A stretch of 64,000 nt of DNA, from positions 4,316,745 to 4,380,744 of the forward strand of contig NZ_CP110009.1 of NCBI RefSeq assembly GCF_025947305.1, given 5' to 3'. The notes beneath the pieces were generated by a model. It saw only the letters and a program-made list of their open reading frames with translations. It searched no databases and was not told where the DNA came from. Positions 26,014 through 35,014 of the stretch are shown here, one piece after another. Position numbers and translations under genes: made by a program. The first letter of the stretch is position 1. Each line of letters begins with the position of its first letter. The stretch comes from Flavobacterium sp. N3904. GTDB taxonomy: Bacteria; Bacteroidota; Bacteroidia; Flavobacteriales; Flavobacteriaceae.

Positions 26014-27639
26014 TTATTTGACTTTTACTCCCTTCAAAAACACTTGAGTCGGTTTTAATTTAACGATTTGATTTTCATCTACATTCATTATATCCTGATC
26101 AAACAGTACAAAATCGGCCCATTTCCCAACTTCAAGACTCCCTTTTTCCTTCTCTTCAAAATTGGAATAAGCTGCCCAAATGGTCATCCCTTTTAAAGTT
26201 TCCTCTCTAGTCAATGCATTTTCCATCTGGAAACCACCTTTTGGAAAGTTCTTGCTGTCTTTTCTAGCTACAGCAGCGTGAAAAGTCAACATCGGATTCA
26301 CTTCTTCTATAGGAAAATCGGTTCCTAAAGCGATGACTCCCGCTTTTTGAAGCAACTTTTTGTACGCATAGGCATTTTTCAATCTTTCTTTACCCAATCT
26401 TTCTCCTGCCCAATACATATCGGATGTGGCATGAGTGGGCTGCACAGAAGGAATAATTCCTAATTTAAAATAATCAAAATCGGATTCTTGAATCACTTGT
26501 GCGTGTTCAATTTTCCATCTTCTGTCTTTTTTACCCGTCAACACTTCTTTGTATATTTTTAAAATAACAGTATTGGCCGAATCTCCAATGGCATGTGTAT
26601 TCAATTGAAAAGGAGAATTAGCGATTTGTTGCGCTATAGATTTCAAATCCGAAATAGACGAAAGTAAAGCTCCATATTGTTTTGGACTATCCGAATACGG
26701 TCTGTGCAAACAGGCGCCGCGGGAACCTAAAGCTCCGTCTCCATACATTTTAAAAGAGCAAACATTCAAATTATCTGTTTTATAAATTCCTTTTTTCAGA
26801 TACAAATCAATATTTTTTTGATTTGCCGTAACCATGGCATAAATATTAATTTTCAAGGCTTTTGCTTTTTGAAGACTGTCCATCAAATTAATAATATCTG
26901 GATCCAAACCGGCATCACTAACGGTTGTCAATCCATAATCAAACATCACTTTTTCGGCATCCAATATCGCGGCGATTTGTGTTTTTCTACTTGGTTTAGG
27001 TATTACTTTAAAAACCAATTCCATCGGATTATCAATTAAAATACCGGTCGGCTCTCCATTTTCAATTTCAATTTGACCACCAACAGCTTTTGTGTCTTTG
27101 GTAATACCTGCCAATTTCAAAACAACACTATTTACAATAATTGCATGACCATCGATTCGGTTCAACACCACAGGAAAATCAGGAAAATCCCTATCTAAAT
27201 CTGCTTTTGTTGGAAACTTCTTTGTATCCCAATCATTTTGATCCCATCCATTCCCAACAATAAATTTAGGATTTTTTTCTTTTTGAAATTTCTTGATTTT
27301 ATCAATTACTTCCGCCATGCTTTTGGTTCCTCGCAAATCAACTTCTTGCAGACTTAATCCGTAACTATAAAAATGACAATGTGCATCGTACAAACCCGGA
27401 TACACAAACTTCCCTTTTGCATCAATAGTATTTTCAGATTCATAAGCTTCTGAAATTTCATCGTTTGAACCAACAGCCACAATTTTGCCTTTATCGATTG
27501 CCATAGCCGAGGCTTTACCAAAATCTTTGTTTACCGTATAAATAGTAGCATTCGTAAGAATAGAATCGACCGCAATTTTATTTTTTTGATTACAGGAAAT
27601 CAATAAAATCAATGAAAACAGAAAAAAAATTTTCTTCAT
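26014..27639 (-). CDS. Amidohydrolase lipoprotein (amidohydrolase 3 / YtcJ-like)
   Basis: Metal-dependent hydrolase of 541 residues, exported and lipid-anchored: the N-terminus MKKIFFLFSLILLISCN has a lipobox ending at Cys16. The catalytic domain starts near residue 25, with the metal-binding H-x-H in YDAHCHFYSYG, GNGWDQNDW, LNTHAIGDSAN, WKIEHAQVI and ALGTDFPIEE, all hallmarks of amidohydrolase family 3 (YtcJ, N-acyl amino-acid or related amide hydrolysis). Substrate unknown. It stands alone, 90 bases after the GreA-like gene on the same strand. Confidence 0.87.
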   Translation of the reverse strand: MKKIFFLFSLILLISCNQKNKIAVDSILTNATIYTVNKDFGKASAMAIDKGKIVAVGSNDEISEAYESENTIDAKGKFVYPGLYDAHCHFYSYGLSLQEVDLRGTKSMAEVIDKIKKFQKEKNPKFIVGNGWDQNDWDTKKFPTKADLDRDFPDFPVVLNRIDGHAIIVNSVVLKLAGITKDTKAVGGQIEIENGEPTGILIDNPMELVFKVIPKPSRKTQIAAILDAEKVMFDYGLTTVSDAGLDPDIINLMDSLQKAKALKINIYAMVTANQKNIDLYLKKGIYKTDNLNVCSFKMYGDGALGSRGACLHRPYSDSPKQYGALLSSISDLKSIAQQIANSPFQLNTHAIGDSANTVILKIYKEVLTGKKDRRWKIEHAQVIQESDFDYFKLGIIPSVQPTHATSDMYWAGERLGKERLKNAYAYKKLLQKAGVIALGTDFPIEEVNPMLTFHAAVARKDSKNFPKGGFQMENALTREETLKGMTIWAAYSNFEEKEKGSLEVGKWADFVLFDQDIMNVDENQIVKLKPTQVFLKGVKVK

Positions 27640-27729
27640 AATAAACAGTTTAATTTAGTGGAGCTAATATAAAAAAAAGAAGCCCGATAAACCGTAATTA
27701 ATAAAATGAATTGTTCCGAAAGAAGTTTG

Positions 27730-28179
27730 TTATAAAATTTCCTCTATACTGTATTTTGTAGTATTGATTTCAAAAGTAAAGTCCACTTGATTTCCCATCA
27801 ATTTATTTCCAAGTGGAGATTGTGGCGACAAAGCAATAACATTGATTCCTTCAACATTGATTTTTGGAAGTGCAAGACTCAGGTACAAATAGATTCCATT
27901 GGCTTTTACCAAACTTCCTAAAACAATGGTTTCTGCAACAATGGTGGCGTCTATTTTGTCTAAAACCGCTTTTTGGGTCAATACTTCCCTGAGTTTGGTA
28001 TTGAGTTTTTCCTGTTCAATATGCATCATAGACAAAGCGGTCTCGTGCTTATCGCCAGCGGATCCTTTGGCATCGTTCTTGGAATCTTCGGTCAAGGCCA
28101 CAATCATGTCTTTGAAAACATCGATTCTGTCCTGAACTAATTGCTGATACTGATGATATATTTTTTGTTTAAAAGTCAT
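27730..28179 (-). CDS. GreA/GreB-like protein
   Basis: A protein of 149 residues in two parts. Residues 1-75 form a long charged helical hairpin, and the C-terminal half has VIALSPQSPLGNKLMGNQVDF, which resembles the FKBP-like C-terminal domain of transcript cleavage factors GreA/GreB (SPLGxALLGkxxGD). Such short flavobacterial relatives probably bind in the RNA polymerase secondary channel. The hairpin tip carries several acidic residues (ALTEDSKND, AGDKHE), but whether they can coordinate the catalytic metal is not clear. It is sometimes labelled 3-oxoacyl-ACP synthase, which the sequence does not support. Flanked upstream by a CTTTGC-type inverted repeat. Confidence 0.65.
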   Translation of the reverse strand: MTFKQKIYHQYQQLVQDRIDVFKDMIVALTEDSKNDAKGSAGDKHETALSMMHIEQEKLNTKLREVLTQKAVLDKIDATIVAETIVLGSLVKANGIYLYLSLALPKINVEGINVIALSPQSPLGNKLMGNQVDFTFEINTTKYSIEEIL

Positions 28180-28191
28180 TAGGAGAGGTTT

Positions 28192-28339
28192 AACCGTAAA
28201 GTTCGCAAAGAATTAAACAAGGTTCGCAAAGCTAACTGAAAAATTTAATAGATAAAGAAGCAAGTCCCATTTATTATACTTTTAACTTGGAAACAAAAAC
28301 CTAGCACTCTTTGCGTAATTCTTTGCAAACTTTGCGGTT
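28192..28339. repeat. CTTTGCG-type inverted repeat
   Basis: The arms 28192-28215 (AACCGTAAAGTTCGCAAAG...) and 28316-28339 (...CTTTGCAAACTTTGCGGTT) match at 22 of 24 paired positions and are separated by 100 bases. TTCGCAAAG is repeated at 28202 and 28223, and CTTTGC at 28309, 28321 and 28329. It fills the gap between two minus-strand genes. Confidence 0.7.
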
Positions 28340-28345
28340 ATTTTT

Positions 28346-30169
28346 CTAAAAATCAAATTTATAATTTGCCCCCAATAATACCTGAAAACCTTGAACAGGA
28401 TAATTCAACCATTTTTGATATCCATTATTTGTAATGTTATTTAGTTTTAAATAAGTCGTAAACCTTTCACTGTATTTGTACCTAACATTGGCATTCAAAT
28501 CAAAATAACTTGCTAATGTTATAGGACTGGGAGGTGTAACATAAACAATATCGGTATTCAGCTGTTGATCTTTTCGTTCTCCAACATAAAATAAATTAAC
28601 GCCTGCAAACCATTTTTCGGTTACGGCAAAATCCAAGGTCGAATTCAACTGAATAGCTGGTAAATTCCAAGCTTCGGTTTGTATTTTATTGCTATAACTG
28701 CTAAAAGTTCCATCGACTTCAACGGTAACACTTTTGGTTAAATCGGCTTTTAATTCACCATAAAAACGAATGATTTTCATATCATCATAGACCACCTGCA
28801 AGGAATTCCCAAAAGCATAATTGGCATTGGTGGGGTTTTCGTTGAAATTATTACTCAAGTACAAGGCTTTGTTTTCATCATAAGTATAGGAACCTTTTAT
28901 ATCATAACTGATTGTACTTGCCAATTTTCCTTTTAAACCTCCAAACATATTGTACATTTCATTGGTAGGCATAATAGTTAAAGTTGGAGACAAAAACGGA
29001 TTCCCATCAACAAAATCCTTATATGAATTTTGTTCTAAATTCCCTATTGCTCCAGAATAAAAGATCATCAAATCGCCAACAACTTTTAGCGAAGCCGTTA
29101 CCGATGGATAGATGTAAAACTTATTGCTTTTATTTTCATTATCCATACTATAAACAAAGCCTGCTCCAATATCTATTGTCCAATCTTCTTTCTTCATTAC
29201 AAAACTCGGAACAATTCCAATATTGGTAAACCCATATTTTAAAGCTGCCGTATTGGTTCCGTCATAATTACTTTTAAAACTACCACCAACATAATCGACG
29301 CTGATTTTGGTTTGAATGGCTTCATCCATAACATCAAATTTCACAGTAGGTTCAGCGAAAAATCGATTTTCAGAGGAACCATAAGCATCTGAAAAATGAT
29401 TAAAATTCAAATCAGCCATACTTAAAACCCCCTCTTCCAAAGCGATTGACCCACTAGCAGAAATTGTGTTGTACGATTGTTGTGGATTGATATTATCAAC
29501 CAAAGCAATAGCTGCTGGCGATGCCGAAGGACCTACAAAACTGGAAGGCAAACCATACCAATTGAAAATTTGATTTTGATAACCGGCTTTTATATTCCAT
29601 GCCAAATCTTCCTCATTTGAACCATAAATCAAATCGATAGCCGTGTCATAAAATGAATCTTCAAGAACCACATTTTTTATTCCTCCTTGCGAAGATTGAT
29701 GACGAAACATTCCGCCTACATATTCATTATTATTAAGATTGTCCGTTACATATAATTCGGCATTTAAGGTGCCATAATTTCCAATTCCCAAGGCTGCATA
29801 ATTCTTAAACAACTGTATTTGTTTTGCTTTCTCTACTCCTTCTGCATTTCCTTTGGAAGGAGAAAAAGTTGAAGCTACAGGAAAAGGCAAAATAGAATAT
29901 TTAACATTTTCTTTTTTGGCATTCTCTTCGGTTGTAATCACCGGAACTTCTTTTACTTTGAAAGCATCAGAGATTGTTGGTGTATAAGGCTTCACGACAT
30001 TTACGACTTCTGTTCCAATGTTTTCCTGCTTGTTTTGAGCGAAAGACAATTGAGAAAGTAATAGGAGCAAAATTCCCACCAAAATCCTCCCCCCAAACCC
30101 TTCCGAAGGTGGGGAAGTTGAGAACATTGAATTTTTATTTATGAATGCTTTTATGTTTTTGATTATCAT
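28346..30169 (-). CDS. Outer-membrane beta-barrel protein, TonB-receptor-like
   Basis: An exported protein of 607 residues, nearly all amphipathic beta strands, with a C-terminus typical of outer-membrane barrels (FQVLLGANYKFDF). It resembles the barrel half of TonB-dependent receptors (TYLKLNNITNNGYQKW), but no plug domain or TonB box is seen: only about 80 residues (VVKPYTPTISDAFKVKEVPVI) precede the strands. The signal peptide is unusual. The hydrophobic stretch (ILVGILLLLLSQLSFAQ) comes after about 28 residues, part of which (SPPSEGFGGR) is encoded by a palindromic repeat; a second palindrome encodes SPSKGNAEG near residue 105. Third gene after the TPR and PhzF genes, probably one operon. 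Function unknown. Confidence 0.75.
   Translation of the reverse strand: MIIKNIKAFINKNSMFSTSPPSEGFGGRILVGILLLLLSQLSFAQNKQENIGTEVVNVVKPYTPTISDAFKVKEVPVITTEENAKKENVKYSILPFPVASTFSPSKGNAEGVEKAKQIQLFKNYAALGIGNYGTLNAELYVTDNLNNNEYVGGMFRHQSSQGGIKNVVLEDSFYDTAIDLIYGSNEEDLAWNIKAGYQNQIFNWYGLPSSFVGPSASPAAIALVDNINPQQSYNTISASGSIALEEGVLSMADLNFNHFSDAYGSSENRFFAEPTVKFDVMDEAIQTKISVDYVGGSFKSNYDGTNTAALKYGFTNIGIVPSFVMKKEDWTIDIGAGFVYSMDNENKSNKFYIYPSVTASLKVVGDLMIFYSGAIGNLEQNSYKDFVDGNPFLSPTLTIMPTNEMYNMFGGLKGKLASTISYDIKGSYTYDENKALYLSNNFNENPTNANYAFGNSLQVVYDDMKIIRFYGELKADLTKSVTVEVDGTFSSYSNKIQTEAWNLPAIQLNSTLDFAVTEKWFAGVNLFYVGERKDQQLNTDIVYVTPPSPITLASYFDLNANVRYKYSERFTTYLKLNNITNNGYQKWLNYPVQGFQVLLGANYKFDF
29836..29862. repeat. 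Palindromic insert inside the barrel gene
   Basis: CTCCTTC (29836-29842) and GAAGGAG (29856-29862) form a perfect 7-bp inverted repeat within codons for SPSKGNAEGVE, a low-complexity patch at odds with its surroundings. Confidence 0.4.
30086..30117. repeat. G/C-rich palindrome in the signal-peptide region
   Basis: A C6-rich arm, the inner palindrome CCTTCCGAAGG-type core and a G4 arm make a hairpin (plus strand CTCCCCCCAAACCC then TTCCGAAGGTGGGGAAG). It encodes SPPSEGFGGR. This is far more GC-rich than the surroundings. Confidence 0.55.
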
Positions 30170-30226
30170 CTTTTGTCCTTTTCTAACTGTTTTCTGCGTT
30201 TTAATTTCTATAATCTGAATTCTGCC

Positions 30227-31090
30227 TTACACTTCCCACTCCCCTTTTGCAATAAATTGCGTTTTGCCACCAATTTTTATATCGAAATTATTTCCGGAAA
30301 ATTCGCCGTCAAAATAGATCCTCGACGATCTATTGATAAAATCACCCTGATGATTAACCATTTTAATTTCTGTTGAATGGTATTTCAAAAGATAAGCCTG
30401 CAAACAAGTACTGGCGCTGCCTGTTGCGGCATCTTCAATCAATTGATTATTTTCGATACAAAACATTCTGCTGTAAAGCTCTCCTTTATCAAAACAATAG
30501 AAATACAGTGCTCTGTGATTGGTTTTACAATGCCATTGCAGCCACTCATTCATTTTGCCTAAATCAAAACGCACACTTTCTAAAGCCTTTATACCACTCA
30601 AAGGAACAATTACAAACGCACTTCCTGTAGTCACTTCCTGAATGGGAAATTTATCATCAAAATCGGCATTAGTCAGATTACAAAAAGACACAATATCTGT
30701 TTTGGAGAAAACATCCAAAAAACGAGGTTGAGCCGCTTGCAACCAAACCAAATCGTCAGATTGTTGAATTGGAATTTCACCAATTGGCACCGACAATTTA
30801 AAATTTCGTGGATGAGTCTCCACTATTTTATTCATTAAAACCCACGAAGTTCCTATAATTGGGTGTCCTGCAAACTGCATTTCGTGTTCTGGAGTAAAAA
30901 TTCTAATGGCTGCAGTATTTTTTTCAGGTAGAATGTCAGTTATAAAAGTACTTTCTGCAAAGTTGATTTCGCGCGCTATTTTTTGCATCTCTTCAGTACT
31001 CAATCCATCAGCATTAAAGAAAACAGCCAATTGATTTCCGGCGTATTTTTTTTCTGCAAAAACATCTACTATATAAAAGGGTAATGTCAT
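30227..31090 (-). CDS. PhzF-family isomerase
   Basis: A cytosolic protein of 287 residues with the two-lobed diaminopimelate-epimerase-like fold. Seen: the N-terminal VDVFAEKKYAGNQLAVF, the catalytic-glutamate segment NFAESTFI (residues 43-50), the GHPIIGTSWVL turn and the C-terminal EDAATGSASTCL. PhzF itself isomerises an intermediate of phenazine synthesis, but no other phenazine gene is present, so the substrate here is unknown and the phenazine name should not be taken literally. It sits between the TPR gene (11 bases) and the barrel gene (57 bases), probably co-transcribed. Confidence 0.9.
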   Translation of the reverse strand: MTLPFYIVDVFAEKKYAGNQLAVFFNADGLSTEEMQKIAREINFAESTFITDILPEKNTAAIRIFTPEHEMQFAGHPIIGTSWVLMNKIVETHPRNFKLSVPIGEIPIQQSDDLVWLQAAQPRFLDVFSKTDIVSFCNLTNADFDDKFPIQEVTTGSAFVIVPLSGIKALESVRFDLGKMNEWLQWHCKTNHRALYFYCFDKGELYSRMFCIENNQLIEDAATGSASTCLQAYLLKYHSTEIKMVNHQGDFINRSSRIYFDGEFSGNNFDIKIGGKTQFIAKGEWEV

Positions 31091-31101
31091 ACTGTTTTTT
31101 T

Positions 31102-34100
31102 TTATTTAGTTATTGATGAATTTGTTTTGGACTCTTCTGTTTTTATTTTATTCAATTCTGTTTTGGCTTCTTCAACCACATCGGCATAATCCGTAAAATT
31201 TTCAATTACATTATCCAAAACATAGGTCGCCTGGTAACTGTCTTTCAAACCATAATAATTTTTTGCCATAAGGACCAAACCTTTGGCTCCATAATATCTA
31301 TAACTCGAATAATTTTTGGCTAATTTTTGAATAGTAGTATTCGAAATCTCAAATTTTCCGTCTTTATTTTTAAAATACGCATCATAATACAAAGCTTCGG
31401 CAGCCAATTCTCCTTTACCAACAGTTAGTAATTTGGCGTAAGCCGCTTTGGCTTTGGCTTCATCACCCGATTGCATAGCAGAACGTGCCACGATAATTTG
31501 CGCATCGTTTTTTACATTTTCTTCCGTTTTTGGATTGGCCAAAACTTTATCGGCATACACAACCGAATTTGGATAATCCTTTACATCATAATAACATTTC
31601 ATCAAATTGGCTTGTGCAAATGTTTTATTTTGTGGAAAATCGGCTTCATTTTCTAAACGAACCAAAACTGGAATTCCTTTATCACAATTTTTATCCTTTA
31701 AAAATATTTGTGCTAAACGAACCAAAGACTGCTCCGTGTATTCACAACGCGGTTGGTCAATAACAAACTCATAATTAGGAATCGATTTGGTTTCTGAACC
31801 TTCGGCATAATACAATTGAGCCAATAAAAAGTTTGCCTTTAGGATATGTACCCCTTTTGGAAATTTAGAAATATAATTACTAAATCCTGTGATGGATTGT
31901 TTTGTATTGTTTTGTTCGTATTGTTTTTCGGCAGCCTCATAAGTGTCATTATCCAAATCCAAATCTGTAACCGCCACAAAATCTAATGTACGAACCCAAG
32001 TGGCATATTCATCTACCTTTCCGTTGTCAACATAGATCAATCGGGCGGTAGCTACTGCCTCATAAGCTTCTGGTGTTTTGGGATATTCGGAAGCCACTTT
32101 TTTAAATTTGGCTATAGCCAAATCATCTTTATCCGAATTATAATAAATCAATCCCTGACGCAGAATAGATTTTGAAGTATACGAACTGCTTTTGTATGCT
32201 GAATTCAGTTTGTCATACGTTTTTATCGCTAAATCCAATTTATTTTCGGCAACATAGGTATTTCCCAATTCAAATAAAGCATCATCCTGATACTCAGATT
32301 TTGGATACAACTGCAGAAAAGTATTGAGTTCTTCGATTTTTTTATTGTTTTTGGAAAGAAATCCATAGCAAAGTGCTTTTTGAAAATAAGCATAATCACC
32401 GTCTACACTTTTTGACTCAATCACTTTATTGTAAGCGTCTAAAGCCAGTTGGTATTTTGTAGTTACAAATCTGCAATCCGCCAAACGCAAATAGGAATCA
32501 TTCAAACGTGTTTTATCTTCCTTGTTGGCTCCAATCTGGTCTTGAAAATAATTTCCCGCCTCATCGTATTCTTTAAGCTTAAAATTAGCATAAGCAATAT
32601 TGTAATTGATGTTCTTAAATTCAACTGTTTCTTTGGCTTTTGCCAAATCAAAAAACTGCTTGTAACTCAACAAAGCTTCTTTGTAATCTTCCAAATTATA
32701 TTCTGATTCCGTTTTCCAGAACATTGCCCTGGCTGTAATCAGAGGGTCTTTTTGTTCTTTTATCGCTTTTTCAAACATCGCAAGGGATTCAGAATATTTT
32801 CCTTCAGTATACATTTCTAATCCTCTGTAGAAAACTACTTTCTGATAGGCGACTCTGTTTTCAGGAGTTTTATTTTTATCCAATAAAACCAAAGCCTCTT
32901 TGTAGTTTTTGGATGAAATATAAGAATCGATTAACAATTTCTCTATAACGTCATTATTTGGATTATTTGGGTATTTGCTTATAAAGCCAAGCAAAACTTC
33001 GGGGATACTTTGATAGGAATTTCCAATTTCGTAACTCAGCTTCGAATAATTTAGACTAGCATCTTCTTGAAGTTTGAGATTAAAATTCATTTCGGATGCA
33101 TTCTTGAAAGCATTCAAAGCCTGTTGTTTTTTGCCCGATTCCAAATAGCTTTCGCCCAAATGGTAATAGGCATTTTGGGCAATAAAATCTTTTCCGTCTA
33201 TAATTTTATTAAATTGCAAAATAGCATTTTCGTAGTCTTTTTGCATATAATATGCATAACCGAGTTGATAAAAATCGGTGTTATTCCATTTTCCGTTTTT
33301 ACCTTTATATCCAACCAAATAAGGAATTGCTTTGTCGTATTGTTTTAAATTAAAATAACTTTCACCAATAATTTTATTCAATTCCGATTTTTCCAAAGCG
33401 GTAGAATTTGGCATCGCTTTAATTCCTAAATCGATGGCTTTTTGAAAATTTCCCGATTTAAAACTCATATCCGATTGATAGTACGATAATTTTTCAGCGT
33501 ATTTCTCATCACCGGAAACCTGATTAAATTGTTTATTGGCCTCTACAAAATCATCCAATTCATAAGCCATAAAACCCAGATAGTACTTGCTTTGCTTTGC
33601 GTACTCATCTGATTTGACCACTTTATTAAAATAACTTTTGGCCTCTTTCATTTTTTTGGCAACAAAAAAAGAATAGCCCTTTTCAAAATTAAATTTATCA
33701 AGTTCATTTTCTTTCAAGACAGTTTCGTCAACCTTATCAAACCATTCCAATGCTGTTTTATATTCGCGATGATCAAAATAATAATAAGCAACATCTATAA
33801 AAGCCTGATTTTGTTTTCGACTTGCCGGATAATCGGCCACAAAGCGATTTATGAGTTCTTCCGCATTATCCTGATCGGTGCGAATGGCACAATTGGCAAT
33901 ATAGTAAGCACAATCTGATTTTGTCCCATTGGTGGTCGCTGTTTTTTTTACATTTTCGAATAGCGTTTGAGCAGATGCATATTGTTTGTCTTCGTATAAA
34001 GAAAGTGCTTTATCGTAATCTCTTAATGGGTAAGTATATATGGCTGATTCCTGCGAATAGAGGGAAGTAATTTGAATAATAAAAAGTAAAAAAAAGAGCC

Positions 34101-34116
34101 TGGGAAGTTGATGCAT
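31102..34116 (-). CDS. Exported tetratricopeptide-repeat protein
   Basis: A large protein of 1004 residues with a signal peptide (about 1-21, ending LYSQE), made almost wholly of helix pairs of the TPR type from about residue 30 to the end. Recurring patterns such as A-x-x-x-Y-x-x-L-x-Y and G-x-x-Y-x-x-x-x-x-Y-x-x-A show this. Charged YbgF/BamD-like repeats (YPKSEYQDDALFELGNTY, YPKTPEAYEAVATA) suggest a periplasmic scaffold for an outer-membrane assembly. It is the first gene of the operon with the PhzF and barrel genes. No catalytic domain is visible. Function unknown. Confidence 0.85.
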   Translation of the reverse strand: MHQLPRLFFLLFIIQITSLYSQESAIYTYPLRDYDKALSLYEDKQYASAQTLFENVKKTATTNGTKSDCAYYIANCAIRTDQDNAEELINRFVADYPASRKQNQAFIDVAYYYFDHREYKTALEWFDKVDETVLKENELDKFNFEKGYSFFVAKKMKEAKSYFNKVVKSDEYAKQSKYYLGFMAYELDDFVEANKQFNQVSGDEKYAEKLSYYQSDMSFKSGNFQKAIDLGIKAMPNSTALEKSELNKIIGESYFNLKQYDKAIPYLVGYKGKNGKWNNTDFYQLGYAYYMQKDYENAILQFNKIIDGKDFIAQNAYYHLGESYLESGKKQQALNAFKNASEMNFNLKLQEDASLNYSKLSYEIGNSYQSIPEVLLGFISKYPNNPNNDVIEKLLIDSYISSKNYKEALVLLDKNKTPENRVAYQKVVFYRGLEMYTEGKYSESLAMFEKAIKEQKDPLITARAMFWKTESEYNLEDYKEALLSYKQFFDLAKAKETVEFKNINYNIAYANFKLKEYDEAGNYFQDQIGANKEDKTRLNDSYLRLADCRFVTTKYQLALDAYNKVIESKSVDGDYAYFQKALCYGFLSKNNKKIEELNTFLQLYPKSEYQDDALFELGNTYVAENKLDLAIKTYDKLNSAYKSSSYTSKSILRQGLIYYNSDKDDLAIAKFKKVASEYPKTPEAYEAVATARLIYVDNGKVDEYATWVRTLDFVAVTDLDLDNDTYEAAEKQYEQNNTKQSITGFSNYISKFPKGVHILKANFLLAQLYYAEGSETKSIPNYEFVIDQPRCEYTEQSLVRLAQIFLKDKNCDKGIPVLVRLENEADFPQNKTFAQANLMKCYYDVKDYPNSVVYADKVLANPKTEENVKNDAQIIVARSAMQSGDEAKAKAAYAKLLTVGKGELAAEALYYDAYFKNKDGKFEISNTTIQKLAKNYSSYRYYGAKGLVLMAKNYYGLKDSYQATYVLDNVIENFTDYADVVEEAKTELNKIKTEESKTNSSITK

Positions 34117-34135
34117 TGTTATTTTATTTAATATT

Positions 34136-34143
34136 CAAATGTA
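34136..34143 (-). promoter_or_regulatory. -7 box of the TPR operon
   Basis: A perfect TACATTTG on the minus strand, 20 bases before the ATG. No -33 TTG at the right distance. Confidence 0.4.
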
Positions 34144-34278
34144 TTTGTTTCTGTGTTTATAACGAAACGCTCGATGCTTTTATTATAAACTTTTTTTAAA
34201 CAGGGCTCCTTTCCCAAATCATTTCAAATAAAAGGAAAGCATCTCAGTCAATTAGAATTTGTATTTTATCTTTTGATA

Positions 34279-34310
34279 TTTGTTATTTGGATTTTATCTT
34301 TTTACTTTTA
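34279..34310 (+). promoter_or_regulatory. Promoter of the FtsE-like gene
   Basis: TTTG (34279-34282), a 20-base spacer and TACTTTTA (34303-34310, one mismatch), 21 bases before the ATG. Confidence 0.4.
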
Positions 34311-34330
34311 CCCAATAAACAAATTCTATC

Positions 34331-35014
34331 ATGTCACAATCTGTACTGTCTTTAAAAAACGTAAATATATATCAAGAAGGAAAAACTATTTTATCTGATG
34401 TTAATTTAGAAGTCAACCACGGTGAATTTATATACATCATTGGAAAAACAGGTTCAGGAAAGAGTAGTTTATTAAAAACATTGTATGCCGATTTACCATT
34501 GACAGAAGGTGAAGGCAAAATCGTAGACTTTGATTTGGCTACCATAGAAGAAGATGAAATACCCTTTTTGAGAAGAAAGATTGGTATTGTTTTTCAAGAT
34601 TTTAAATTATTACCGGACCGCACGGTAAAAGACAATATGTTATTTGTACTTAAAGCAACCGGTTGGAAAGATCCTGCTGAGATGGATGCAAAAATTGAAG
34701 AAGTACTTTCTAAAGTAAACATGATAAATTTTGCCAATCAAATGCCACATCAACTTTCTGGTGGCGAACAACAGCGAATTGCAATTGCTAGAGCGTTATT
34801 GAATGACCCTGAATTTATCCTTGCCGATGAACCCACAGGAAATCTGGATCCACAAACCAGCACCGAAGTTCTTGAAGTGTTAAGAAAAATCAATGCCAAC
34901 GGGAAAACCGTCATTATGGCGACTCACGATTATGCCTTATTGATGAAGTTTCCATACAAAACCTTGAAATGCGAGGATGCCAAGATTTTTGAAGTGGTAC
35001 AAAGAACAGTGTAA
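34331..35014 (+). CDS. ftsE: FtsE-like ABC transporter ATPase
   Basis: A nucleotide-binding subunit of 227 residues. Walker A GKTGSGKSS (residues 38-46), Q-loop VFQDFKLLPDRTVKDN, signature LSGGEQQRIAIARALL, Walker B FILADEPTGNLD and the switch histidine ATHD are all intact. The RRKIGIVFQDFKLL segment is characteristic of FtsE, which with FtsX governs cell-wall hydrolysis at division. FtsX is not adjacent here. The stop overlaps the next gene's ATG (TAATG), so translation coupling with a glycosyltransferase is likely. Related lipoprotein-type ATPases (LolD) cannot be fully excluded. Confidence 0.85.
   Translation: MSQSVLSLKNVNIYQEGKTILSDVNLEVNHGEFIYIIGKTGSGKSSLLKTLYADLPLTEGEGKIVDFDLATIEEDEIPFLRRKIGIVFQDFKLLPDRTVKDNMLFVLKATGWKDPAEMDAKIEEVLSKVNMINFANQMPHQLSGGEQQRIAIARALLNDPEFILADEPTGNLDPQTSTEVLEVLRKINANGKTVIMATHDYALLMKFPYKTLKCEDAKIFEVVQRTV

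Noticed and set aside
27730..28179. 3-oxoacyl-ACP synthase as the product name
   Set aside because: At 149 residues there is no thiolase fold, no Cys-His-His triad; the C-terminal part resembles GreA instead.
30227..31090. Phenazine synthesis
   Set aside because: Only a PhzF-family gene is present; the family is broad and no other phenazine gene is seen.
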